Shown here one piece after another: positions 1 to 7,688 of a stretch of DNA of 20,058 bases. The DNA comes from Comamonadaceae bacterium (GTDB taxonomy: Bacteria > Pseudomonadota > Gammaproteobacteria > Burkholderiales > Burkholderiaceae_C). Under the pieces are notes generated by a model, which worked only from the letters and a program-made list of their open reading frames with translations, made no database searches and had not been told where the DNA came from. The DNA is taken from assembly GCA_947374505.1 (NCBI GenBank), contig CANCCE010000023.1:1-20058 (forward strand), in the 5' to 3' direction. The position numbers and the translations under genes are program-made. Each line of letters begins with the position of its first letter. Position 1 is the stretch's first letter.

Positions 1-315
1 CTGGTGGCGGCCATGCGAATCACACGCGAAGTGGGCGGCAATTTTGCAGAGATTCTCGAATCGCTGGCGCACACATTGCGTCGCAAGCATGACATGGAAG
101 GGAAGATCAAAGCGCTGACAGCGCAGGGCAAATTACAAGGCATCGTGATGGCTTTATTGCCAGCCTTTCTATGCCTGATATTGACCTACATGGAACCTGA
201 AGCCATGTCCCCCTTGTACAACACCTGGATGGGTTATGGGGTGCTGACAGTCACGACCATCATGCTGCTTCTTGGGCACTTGCTCATTTCAAAGATTGTG
301 ACGATCGACGTATGA
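1..315 (+). CDS. tadB: TadB-type Flp pilus assembly membrane protein, 3' end only
   Basis: Partial gene: the reading frame is open from the first base, so the N-terminal part lies outside the window. About 104 C-terminal residues remain. They show the end of a type II secretion F (T2SSF) domain (REVGGNFAEILESLAHTLR, then a charged helix) followed by two hydrophobic segments typical of TadB/TadC inner-membrane platform proteins. In the Tad system this protein works with the ATPase TadA to assemble Flp pili. The stop codon overlaps the ATG of the next gene (ATGA), which fits the usual tadB-tadC order and translational coupling. The assignment to TadB rather than TadC rests on its position before a complete TadC-like gene. 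Confidence 0.88.
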   Translation: MVAAMRITREVGGNFAEILESLAHTLRRKHDMEGKIKALTAQGKLQGIVMALLPAFLCLILTYMEPEAMSPLYNTWMGYGVLTVTTIMLLLGHLLISKIVTIDV

Positions 316-1196
316 CTACCAACATTGTTCTCTTGATATTGGCCACGATGATCGGGGTGATTGCCCTGATCGTCTTGTACGTTTACTCCAACTTACAAAA
401 AGACGTTCCAACGGATGACCGACAGTACATGGACGAGCTCCCGGCGGCTTTACGCTTGATGTGGCCGCTGGTGCGTTTGCTCGACTACCACCTGACATCC
501 CGCATAGACCTGGACAAACTAGAACGAACAAGCGCTCAACTCAACACCAGCGGCGTGTCGCACTTGATGACAGCAGAGCAGTTTTATGCAGTCCGCATTG
601 TGTCTATGTGTGTGGTGGCAGGTTTCTGGTTCTTAACCGCCTCTTTACTGAAAATGTCTTCCCTGACGATGGTTGTCGTCTGCGTCGCGGGAGGGTATTT
701 TTACCCCATGCTCTGGCTACGTGATCGGCGACTGAAGCGCTACAAGCAAGTCCAAAGGTCCTTGCCGATGTTTCTTGACTTCATCACCATGGCCGTGGAG
801 GCCGGGCTTAACTTGACAGGCGCACTGAATCAAGTGGTGCAAAAAGGACCTGCAGGCCCTTTGCGTCAAGAATTTTTCATGGTGGTGCGTGACCTGCGCT
901 CAGGGCTGCCGCGTGCCGACGCCTTGCATCGCATGGATACGCGCCTGCAAATGCCTGAAGTGACAAGTTTTGTCGGCACGGTGGTACAGGCTGAAAAGAT
1001 GGGGGCATCTTTGGGAAAAGCGCTGCGCTCTCAAGCTGAACAACGACGCAACGAGCGCTTTATGCGCGCCGAAAAGCTCGCCATGGAAGCCCCGGTGAAG
1101 TTGATCGGCCCGCTGATGATGTTTATTTTCCCCTGCACATTTATCGTTATCGGGTTCCCCATCGTGATGAAATTTTTAAAATCGGGTGTGGCTTGA
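312..1196 (+). CDS. tadC: TadC-type Flp pilus assembly membrane protein
   Basis: Complete 294-residue T2SSF-family inner-membrane protein. An N-terminal transmembrane helix (about residues 4-25) is followed by a cytoplasmic stretch, a hydrophobic pair around 98-135, and the T2SSF domain at about 150-290. Within it, the segment LPMFLDFITMAVEAGLNL and the later EKMGASLGKAL are typical of TadC. The C-terminus is a last membrane helix. It is the expected partner of TadB in the Tad pilus platform. The ATG lies inside the stop region of tadB (4-base overlap), and its own TGA overlaps the TTG start of the DUF192 gene, so all three are likely translated from one message. Confidence 0.9.
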   Translation: MTTNIVLLILATMIGVIALIVLYVYSNLQKDVPTDDRQYMDELPAALRLMWPLVRLLDYHLTSRIDLDKLERTSAQLNTSGVSHLMTAEQFYAVRIVSMCVVAGFWFLTASLLKMSSLTMVVVCVAGGYFYPMLWLRDRRLKRYKQVQRSLPMFLDFITMAVEAGLNLTGALNQVVQKGPAGPLRQEFFMVVRDLRSGLPRADALHRMDTRLQMPEVTSFVGTVVQAEKMGASLGKALRSQAEQRRNERFMRAEKLAMEAPVKLIGPLMMFIFPCTFIVIGFPIVMKFLKSGVA

Positions 1197-1552
1197 AACT
1201 TGGTTCCGTTTACCGCGAAACAGACAAGCTGTGCGTGCTGCCCCGGGTTTGGAAGGCGGTCAATGCCTACGAGCGTACGCGTGGTTTGCTTGGACGCCCG
1301 CCGCTTGCCAACGGTGAAGGGTTGCTGATAGACCGATGCCGCATGGTGCACACAATGGGTATGCGCTATGCGCTTGATTTGATTTTTTTAGATGCTGACG
1401 GTCACATTCTAAAAATGGTGTCCAACGTGCCGCCGCTGCGGTTAGCGGGCGCTTTATCAGCGCAGTCAACGCTGGAACTTCCTGCCGGCGCGATGGCAGG
1501 GCTCGGACTTCAATTGGGTGAGCCACTGAGTTGGCGCGAGGCGATGACATGA
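1193..1552 (+). CDS. DUF192 family protein
   Basis: A 119-residue protein matching the DUF192 family: ERTRGLLGRPPL, then GEGLLIDRCRMVHTMGM, FLDADG and a C-terminal LELPAGAMAGLGLQLGE are the characteristic blocks. The function of DUF192 is not established. Many members are exported, but no signal peptide is seen here, so this copy looks cytoplasmic. The start is probably the TTG that overlaps the tadC stop (TTGA), with the downstream end overlapping the TPR gene ATG by four bases. That tight fit supports the rare start codon and membership in the tad operon. A role in pilus assembly is inference from position only. Confidence 0.82.
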   Translation: MKLGSVYRETDKLCVLPRVWKAVNAYERTRGLLGRPPLANGEGLLIDRCRMVHTMGMRYALDLIFLDADGHILKMVSNVPPLRLAGALSAQSTLELPAGAMAGLGLQLGEPLSWREAMT

Positions 1553-2010
1553 GACTTACTTCAACTGGGCTCTTGAGCTTAGCCTTCTTAGTATTGACAG
1601 GTTGCGCTGTTAAGTCCGATCAAGTGGCGGGCACTGAGTCGCAATTGATGCACCGGGAAGCGCAAGCCGCCTATGACCAAGGCGATGATGCGCGGGCGGA
1701 GCAACTGTACAAAAAGCTCACCACACTGGGGCCACAAGATGCTGAAACCTGGTTTCGTTTGGGCAATCTTTACGCCCGCACAAACAAACCGCAAATAGCG
1801 CAGGAGGCCTACTTAAAGTCGCTCTCAATGAAAGACACGGATCCGCGGGCTTGGAACAATCTCGGCATCGTCATGCTCCGACAAGCTTGGCTGGCATTGG
1901 TCCAGGCCAAGCTCATTTCTGAAAAGAACGATCCGGCCTTTGAGAACACCGCCGTGATCATCAAAACGCTGGAAACCTTGCCGGCTATTGCGAGCGAAAA
2001 AACCAAATGA
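1549..2010 (+). CDS. tadD: TPR-repeat lipoprotein, TadD-like
   Basis: A 153-residue protein starting at the ATG that overlaps the DUF192 stop (ATGA). Residues 1-19 form a lipoprotein signal with a lipobox LTGC, so the mature N-terminal Cys should be lipidated. Residues of about 35-125 carry tetratricopeptide repeats (AQAAYDQGDDARAEQLYKKL, then ETWFRLGNLYARTNKPQIA and PRAWNNLGIVMLRQA). TadD proteins in Tad loci are TPR lipoproteins thought to help outer-membrane secretin assembly, and position and architecture match. An upstream in-frame start at 1531 is less likely because it would put 6 residues before the signal and deepen the overlap. The stop overlaps the next ATG. Confidence 0.85.
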   Translation: MRLTSTGLLSLAFLVLTGCAVKSDQVAGTESQLMHREAQAAYDQGDDARAEQLYKKLTTLGPQDAETWFRLGNLYARTNKPQIAQEAYLKSLSMKDTDPRAWNNLGIVMLRQAWLALVQAKLISEKNDPAFENTAVIIKTLETLPAIASEKTK

Positions 2011-2909
2011 GGCTTTTGTCGGGCATCGCTCATCCGCCAAATCAGCGACAACGGGGTCAAACGATCACCGAATACCTGATCATTTTGCCCGTGCTGTTGC
2101 TGCTGGTACTGGGAGTGATCCAGTACGCTTTTATTTACCAAGCGAAAGTCTCACTGAACTATGCGACCTTTATGGGAGCCCGCCAAGGCGCCCTGAAAAG
2201 TGGCAATTTAAGGTCCATCAAGGACGGTATTGCCGCTGGTATGACGCCGTTTTTCATGAGGACAAACACCACCCCCAATTTAGCCACTTTGGGTATCGCC
2301 AGATCTGTAGCGATGATCGAAATCTTCAATCCGGGCACAGCCACGGTTGAAATCATCAGTCCGACGAAGGATGCCTTCGATGGGTTCAATGAAGATGGTG
2401 CAATTCCCAATGACAACCTGATGTTCCGTCAGAACGCCGGTCTTCAGGGCGACATGTCCCTTCAGGACGCTAATCTTTTAAAGATCAGGGTGACTTACTG
2501 CGTCAAGTTAAACGTGCCAGTGGTGAACCGCGTTATTTACGCCATCTCGGCAGGCATTACAGGGATCAAAAATTTAGCCGATGAAGGGTTTTGGGATTCA
2601 TCAAGTGAGTCAACCCCAACAGCGTGTTCGATGACGACAGATAAATGGGCTCCCGTCAAAGGCCCAGTCAATGAAAAAATAGCCGCTATCCCAACCACCG
2701 TGACGATTCCTTTAGGTCCTCTTGGCAGTCAAGACGTCCCCGTGCCGGTAGATTTGCAAGGTTTGGCGACGGATTTGACGGACAAAGCTTTCAATCTATT
2801 GCCACAAAAAGTTCCAAGAATTCCCGGGCTCGAATGGGATATTGAAGGCATGCGAATACCGATCACCGCCGAGGCCATTATTCGAATGCAAAGCCCGTTC
2901 AAGTTTTAA
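2007..2909 (+). CDS. TadE-like pseudopilin/minor pilin protein
   Basis: A 300-residue protein with the TadE signature at the N-terminus: QRGQTITEYLIILPVLLLLV, a short basic leader, a Gly/Glu (G..ITEY) prepilin-type junction and one membrane helix at about 24-46, followed by YATFMGARQGALKSG, which is typical of TadE/TadG. The remaining roughly 230 residues would be periplasmic and are unremarkable, rich in Ile, Pro and Thr. TadE-family proteins are prepilin-like components processed in the Tad pathway. The gene overlaps the TPR gene by four bases and is the last recognisable Tad gene in this window. It is longer than a minimal TadE, so a TadG-like role cannot be excluded. Confidence 0.82.
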   Translation: MRLLSGIAHPPNQRQRGQTITEYLIILPVLLLLVLGVIQYAFIYQAKVSLNYATFMGARQGALKSGNLRSIKDGIAAGMTPFFMRTNTTPNLATLGIARSVAMIEIFNPGTATVEIISPTKDAFDGFNEDGAIPNDNLMFRQNAGLQGDMSLQDANLLKIRVTYCVKLNVPVVNRVIYAISAGITGIKNLADEGFWDSSSESTPTACSMTTDKWAPVKGPVNEKIAAIPTTVTIPLGPLGSQDVPVPVDLQGLATDLTDKAFNLLPQKVPRIPGLEWDIEGMRIPITAEAIIRMQSPFKF

Positions 2910-2935
2910 GCAGCCCTATACCCACTGGACACGAC

Positions 2936-3406
2936 ATGACAACTAGCGTGAAGACTGATTTTTGCAAGCATTTTTCGACACTTTCCGATGAACTGGGTCC
3001 CATCCATACAGCCACCTTTTTGAAAAATGTGTCGGTGCTGGAACTGGCCGCCGGGCGTAAGTTGATACGCCATCGCATGCCGGTTGACTCTATTTATTTC
3101 ATCGTCGACGGCAGGGTCGAGGTGACCCTTGAAGACGGCCAGACAACCACTGTATTGAACGTGCTCGAACCCGGCCAGTGGCTGGGCGAGGTGTCTTCAC
3201 TCAGCGGCGATTTGACGGCCAGTGCCACCATCACCACGCAAACACCCGCGCGCTTCTTGCGCATGCGGCACGAAATTTTCGAAAACCTCATCACCGGAGA
3301 CCAGGCTGTTGCCAGCGTGCTGCTGCCCCATCTGGTGCTCATGCTCTCCGACCGTTTGCGAAAGGCATATCAGCGCGAAGCGTCTTTGTCGCAAAGTAAA
3401 GCCTGA
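2936..3406 (+). CDS. Stand-alone cyclic-nucleotide-binding-fold protein (no HTH), first copy
   Basis: A 156-residue protein consisting essentially of one cNMP-binding beta-roll (about residues 20-140): LAAGRKLIRHRMPVDSIYFI VDGRVEV, then VLEPGQWLGEVSSLSGD. There is no DNA-binding domain as in CRP/FNR regulators and no kinase or channel domain. In the phosphate-binding cassette the Gly-Glu pair (GE) is present, but the arginine that contacts the cyclic phosphate in CRP aligns with Ala or Thr in LTASAT. The protein may therefore bind cAMP weakly or bind another ligand. It starts 26 bases after the TadE-like gene with no terminator between them and lies 11 bases before a second protein of the same type. 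No strong Shine-Dalgarno sequence is visible. Confidence 0.85.
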   Translation: MTTSVKTDFCKHFSTLSDELGPIHTATFLKNVSVLELAAGRKLIRHRMPVDSIYFIVDGRVEVTLEDGQTTTVLNVLEPGQWLGEVSSLSGDLTASATITTQTPARFLRMRHEIFENLITGDQAVASVLLPHLVLMLSDRLRKAYQREASLSQSKA

Positions 3407-3417
3407 TTGGAATCATC

Positions 3418-3879
3418 ATGGACATTAAGCACTTCCTCAAACTACAGCCCGGCTTCGAAAGCTTTTCGGATGCGCACCTGGATGCACTCGCAAACATGAT
3501 GAGCGTAGTCATCTATCCAGCCAAGCACTCCTTCACGCTGCGGGGCGAACAAGGCCATTCTTTTTACCTGATCATGGATGGGGCTGTCGCGGTGAACGAT
3601 GGTGACCCTTTGAGTGAGCAAGACTCTGACCGTTTACTGCGTATTGGTGAGTGGTTTGGACTGTTGTCACTGGTTGAAAATTTGCCTGCTTTTGAAAATT
3701 GCAGTGCCACCGAAAACGTCACCGTTGCTGCATTCAACCGGGTGCAGTTTAACGATCTCATTGAGACGGCACCCCCTGTCGGACAACATCTCCTGTACAT
3801 GCTTGCCAAGCAACTCGCGCGCACTCTGATTGCCCAAAATAATCGACTCAGTGCCCAGGCACGAAATACCAAAAAATGA
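3418..3879 (+). CDS. Stand-alone cyclic-nucleotide-binding-fold protein (no HTH), second copy
   Basis: A 153-residue protein with one cNMP-binding beta-roll (about residues 10-135): IYPAKHSFTLRGEQGHSFYL, then MDGAVAVNDGD and RIGEWFGLLSLVE. Like its neighbour it lacks any output domain. Its phosphate-binding cassette is more degraded: the expected Gly-Glu is Gly-Leu (FGLLSL) and no arginine sits at the phosphate-contact position (FENCSAT). The C-terminal helix (LYMLAKQLARTLIAQNNRL) resembles the dimerisation helix after the roll in CRP-type proteins. The stop overlaps the ATG of the formyltransferase-like gene (ATGA). It is probably an ancient duplicate of the upstream gene, although the two sequences are now quite different. 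Confidence 0.83.
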   Translation: MDIKHFLKLQPGFESFSDAHLDALANMMSVVIYPAKHSFTLRGEQGHSFYLIMDGAVAVNDGDPLSEQDSDRLLRIGEWFGLLSLVENLPAFENCSATENVTVAAFNRVQFNDLIETAPPVGQHLLYMLAKQLARTLIAQNNRLSAQARNTKK

Positions 3880-4520
3880 GTTTTTCCAAATACAAAGTAG
3901 CCATGTTTGGCAGCTACTACCGTGGCTTTTATTTGCTCAATGAGCTACTGCATGGCGACATCAGCGATCAAGTGAGCGTCGTTGGTGTTGCCACCGACAA
4001 CCCACAGGCCAGCAATATTGCGGCCGACAAGCGTGTTTGGCAATACCCCCACTCTGCCTATGAAGAGGGAATGGTCTCTGACCTGGCCGAAGAATTCAAC
4101 GTGGAGACTTTCACTGGGACCGTCAATGCCCAGCCGTTTTACGACATCATTGAACAGTGGAAACCGGACATTTGTGTCATGGCGACTTTCGGTCAACGGA
4201 TCAAGGCGCGACTGATCAATACACCGCCACTTGGGTTCTACAACATGCACCCCTGCATTGACGACTCCTGGCCAAGTGAATACGTCGGGGGCAACCCGTT
4301 TCAAGCCTTGATGCGAGATGGCAAGCGTTATTGCACGATTGCTTTTCACGCGGTGGATGAGTCGTTTGACACAGGGCCGCTGATAGAAATGTCGAAAAAG
4401 ATAGCACTTCCCAAAGAAGCGTCTGTCACCGACATGCATAAGATTTCTTCTTTTGCGGCGGCGCAGTTGGCCAGCGGCGCGGTGAAAAAAATCATCGCCC
4501 GGCACCAAGCCGCTACGTGA
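3876..4520 (+). CDS. Formyltransferase-fold protein (Formyl_trans_N only)
   Basis: A 214-residue protein resembling the N-terminal catalytic domain of the 10-formyl-tetrahydrofolate-dependent transferase family (Met-tRNA formyltransferase, GAR transformylase, sugar-amine formyltransferases). N-terminal KVAMFGSYYRGFYLLNELL fits the nucleotide-binding-like start. The catalytic triad appears intact: Asn123 and His125 in NMHP, and Asp165 in FDTGPL. The C-terminal domain of Met-tRNA formyltransferase is absent, so it is not that enzyme. The loop after His (CIDDSWPSEYVGG) differs from the usual SLLP..RG. The acceptor substrate cannot be read from the sequence. It overlaps both neighbours by four bases (ATGA upstream, GTGA downstream) between signalling genes, which is an odd setting for a formyltransferase. 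Confidence 0.78.
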   Translation: MSFSKYKVAMFGSYYRGFYLLNELLHGDISDQVSVVGVATDNPQASNIAADKRVWQYPHSAYEEGMVSDLAEEFNVETFTGTVNAQPFYDIIEQWKPDICVMATFGQRIKARLINTPPLGFYNMHPCIDDSWPSEYVGGNPFQALMRDGKRYCTIAFHAVDESFDTGPLIEMSKKIALPKEASVTDMHKISSFAAAQLASGAVKKIIARHQAAT

Positions 4521-6748
4521 TGGTCATGTTGAAAAAAAAGACAAGCCGACTGAACGTCAGCCGGCCAGCTGACCCGTTGGCACCGGAGCGACCTCCATCC
4601 TATGCGATCAAGTTGCGACTGACCATCAGCGCTCTGTTCATGTGCCTGATCCTGCCGTCGTTCGGGTTGGTCGTTTACTACATCTACAAAAACAACTACA
4701 AGATCTACAAGGAAAACGCCTCGGAGCAGATCACAAATCACAACAACCAGACGAAAGACAAGCTGCACGCCTTGCTCGACCCGATCAGTGCCTCGCTGCT
4801 CAGCATGGCCAAGCAGGTCCGTGACGACCCCCAGTTATTTGACAGTGCCAGCGTCAACGACACGCTGCTGTTGCACCTAGAAAACAACCCCAATCTGGTC
4901 TCCATCTTCCTGGCCTCTGACAAAGGTAGTTTTCATCAAGTGCAAAAAATGCGGGAAGGCATGATCGTAGCGAACAGGGTTCCACCCGCAGATGCGAACT
5001 TCAACTTTTGGGTTGTTCAACCTGGCTTGCAATCGTCAAAAAATACACAGCCCGCCAATTCGGTCTTCACGTTTTACAAGACCCGCGACACGGCACCGCT
5101 CGATACCTTTGTCATCGCCAATAACTATGACCCTCGCGAGCGTCCGTTTTACAAAAGTTTAGCGAGCACCGTTGCCCATGCGCCAGAGGTGCTGCGTCAA
5201 CGTTTTATTTTGCTGGATGAGCCTTATATCTCGGGCAGCACATCCCGTCCGACGATGACGGTCTCGACCCCTGTTTATGCCGACGAGAAATTCAAAGGGA
5301 TGTTGGGTGAATCCTTTGAACTTTCTGCGATTTCAACTTTTTTGAAATCCATTCAAATCAGTCAAAACAGCGAGACTTATATCCTCGATGGAGAAGGCGA
5401 CATCGTCGTCAGCACGGGTTTGGACAACGGTTACACGATCGACAAGAAAAAGCTGGTCAAGCAAAACGTACTCAGCGCCGATGGAAAGGCGGTTCAGCAA
5501 GCCTTCCAGTTGCATGCATCCGGCAAGAACCGTCAGTTTGAGTTCACTCATGCCGGCACATCTGAGATTTATCTTGCCCAGTTCACCGAGTTTCCGAACA
5601 ACTACAACAAAAAATGGGAAGTTCTGACACTTGCTCCTGTCAGCGATTTCTTGGTTGGCCTCAACGAAATCAACAAGCGTCTCATTGCCTATGGTGGACT
5701 GGCCTGTCTGGTGTTGGCATTTTTGACCTATGTACTCTCCCGAAAAATTTCACGTCCAATTGAAATTCTGACCGAAGATATTCGTGACTTGCTCGACTTC
5801 AATCCCTCCAGAAGAGTGATTCATTCCAATATTTTAGAAATTAATATTCTGAGCAATGCTGTCAATAAACTGCGCAATACGCTCAAAGCATTCACCACAT
5901 ATGTGCCTCAGGATTTAGTCAATGACTTGCTGCGCTCTGGCAACGACATTGAACTCGGCGGAGAAAGCCGCTACCTGACTATTCTCTTCACAGACTTACA
6001 AGGCTTTTCATCGATATCGGAAGTGACACCGTCACGCGAACTGATGAAGCTCATCTCTGCCTACTTGGCACTGGTGACCCAAACCGTCAAAGAAGAAACC
6101 GGGACGGTTGACAAGTTCATCGGAGACTCGGTGATGGCGTTTTGGGGCGCCCCGCTGCTGGATCAAAACCATGCTTACCACGCCTGCGTTGCGGCGGTGA
6201 AATCTCAACGTCGCATGGTGGGATTGAACGAGCAACTTGTCAAAGAAGGCCTGTCGCCGCTGACCGTTCGAATCGGCATTCATTCTGATGCCGTGCTGGT
6301 CGGCAATATCGGATCGCCGACGCGCATGAGCTACACGGTGATGGGTGATGGCGTCAATATTGCAGCGCGCCTGGAAGGCATCAACAAAGAATTTTCGACC
6401 TCCATTTGTATCAGCCATGCCACTTACAAAGAAGCCGGCGAGCGGCTCTGGACACGGCCGGTTGACGTGATCACAGTCAAAGGCCGCAAGGGCGAGATTC
6501 CGATTTATGAGCTGCTGGCGATTCGTGGGGATGACCCGGAAACGATGCCCACAGAACGTGAGCAAGCACTGTGCAAAGCAACACACAAAGCATTTGCGCT
6601 GTTCGTCAACCAGCATTACAACGAAGCGGCAGACCAGTACCAGGCGATCGCCGATTCTTTCAATGATGATCTATCCATGATCATGAAAAACAGATGTCTG
6701 CAACACCTCAACAGCGTCACGCCGGCGCGTACCCACCCGATTGAATAA
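4517..6748 (+). CDS. Membrane class III adenylate cyclase with dCache-type sensor and HAMP-like linker
   Basis: A 743-residue receptor cyclase that should make cAMP from ATP. A membrane helix (about 33-57) precedes a periplasmic region (60-385) with Cache features, including YDPRERPFY at 204-212 and EPYISGS at 235-241. A second helix (389-410) leads to a HAMP-like segment and a class III cyclase domain (about 475-665). The metal-binding aspartates are Asp493 (FTDLQGF) and Asp537 (GDSVMAFWG). Lys533 and Thr607 sit at the base-selecting positions of adenylate rather than guanylate cyclases, and Asn614 and Arg618 complete the active site, so it should be active as a homodimer. The C-terminal tail (about 675-735) resembles the TPR-like tail of other bacterial cyclases. 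The start is GTG overlapping the previous stop; ATG at 4520 is an equally possible start. Confidence 0.92.
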   Translation: MMVMLKKKTSRLNVSRPADPLAPERPPSYAIKLRLTISALFMCLILPSFGLVVYYIYKNNYKIYKENASEQITNHNNQTKDKLHALLDPISASLLSMAKQVRDDPQLFDSASVNDTLLLHLENNPNLVSIFLASDKGSFHQVQKMREGMIVANRVPPADANFNFWVVQPGLQSSKNTQPANSVFTFYKTRDTAPLDTFVIANNYDPRERPFYKSLASTVAHAPEVLRQRFILLDEPYISGSTSRPTMTVSTPVYADEKFKGMLGESFELSAISTFLKSIQISQNSETYILDGEGDIVVSTGLDNGYTIDKKKLVKQNVLSADGKAVQQAFQLHASGKNRQFEFTHAGTSEIYLAQFTEFPNNYNKKWEVLTLAPVSDFLVGLNEINKRLIAYGGLACLVLAFLTYVLSRKISRPIEILTEDIRDLLDFNPSRRVIHSNILEINILSNAVNKLRNTLKAFTTYVPQDLVNDLLRSGNDIELGGESRYLTILFTDLQGFSSISEVTPSRELMKLISAYLALVTQTVKEETGTVDKFIGDSVMAFWGAPLLDQNHAYHACVAAVKSQRRMVGLNEQLVKEGLSPLTVRIGIHSDAVLVGNIGSPTRMSYTVMGDGVNIAARLEGINKEFSTSICISHATYKEAGERLWTRPVDVITVKGRKGEIPIYELLAIRGDDPETMPTEREQALCKATHKAFALFVNQHYNEAADQYQAIADSFNDDLSMIMKNRCLQHLNSVTPARTHPIE

Positions 6749-6758
6749 AGGAATTTTT

Positions 6759-7688
6759 GTGAAAATATTGCGAAGTCAAACCCATCAGGGCCAAGGAGTC
6801 GCCCGATGGGATCGGCTCCCCGGAAGGCTTGCCAACTTGGCATTTCTGGCGACTTGGGTGCTTGCAGAAATGATGCTGGGGGTTGCATCGGCACAGCCAT
6901 CACAGCCCCCCATCGCCCGCAAGACACCCTTGGTAAAGGCTAACAATGGGCAGATGGCGGCGCCCGACATCGCTCGTATTTTGAACCGTGGCGAGTTGGT
7001 GGTGGCGATCATCGCCAGTGACTCAGCGCCCTTCTTCTCAGAGAAAGATGGCGTGATGGTGGGTACTGATGTCGATGTCGCCCGTTTGATCGCGAAGGAA
7101 CTGGGGGTTCCAGTACGGTTTGACCGAAGTGCAAAAACATTTGAAGCGGTGGTTAATCTGGCGGCCGAAGGCAGTGCAGACATTGGCATGGGGCGCTTGG
7201 CCAAAACTGTCTTACGGGCACAAAAAGTCAGCTTCAGCACGCCCTATATGAAGTTACCGCACTCTTTCATGATCAATCGACTGGAATTTTCGAAGATTTC
7301 AGGAGACCGCGCTGCGCCGAATGTTATTCGCAACTTCAGCGGGACCTTAGGCGTTATTGGGCGATCCGCTTGGGAAGAATTTGGACGGCGCAATTTTCCA
7401 AAAGCCAAAATTGTCACCTACCCCTCCTGGGACAAAGTCGTCGCGGCAGTGACAAAAGGTGAAGTGGTGGCGGCCTACCGCGACGAATTTGAAATTCAAA
7501 AAATCATGCGTGCAGACCCGGGGTTAGCGCTGACGCTCAGAACTGTGACCTTCAACGACATTGAGTCTTTGCTGAGCCTGATGGTTGGGATTCAGGACAC
7601 CACCCTGCTGTCCTTCGTCAATGAAGTCATTACCTTGCGAACTGAAAAACCAACTGTGGCCATGCTGCTGAAAGATTTGAAGCAATGA
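6759..7688 (+). CDS. Family 3 periplasmic solute-binding protein
   Basis: A 309-residue secreted receptor of the amino-acid-binding type (SBP_bac_3). I chose the GTG start because AAAGGA lies six bases before it; a TTG at 6741 in the same frame is possible but lacks such a site. A rather long signal region ends at about VASAQ. The binding fold begins with ILNRGELVVAI, then GTDVDVARLIAKELGV and the family hallmark block FSTPYMKL near the first-lobe boundary. The usual partner is an ABC permease and ATPase, but none is present. Instead the stop overlaps the ATG of a DAACS-type membrane protein (ATGA), so the two are probably made together. It could deliver ligand to that protein or to the sensor cyclase upstream. 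The ligand is unknown. Confidence 0.85.
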   Translation: MKILRSQTHQGQGVARWDRLPGRLANLAFLATWVLAEMMLGVASAQPSQPPIARKTPLVKANNGQMAAPDIARILNRGELVVAIIASDSAPFFSEKDGVMVGTDVDVARLIAKELGVPVRFDRSAKTFEAVVNLAAEGSADIGMGRLAKTVLRAQKVSFSTPYMKLPHSFMINRLEFSKISGDRAAPNVIRNFSGTLGVIGRSAWEEFGRRNFPKAKIVTYPSWDKVVAAVTKGEVVAAYRDEFEIQKIMRADPGLALTLRTVTFNDIESLLSLMVGIQDTTLLSFVNEVITLRTEKPTVAMLLKDLKQ

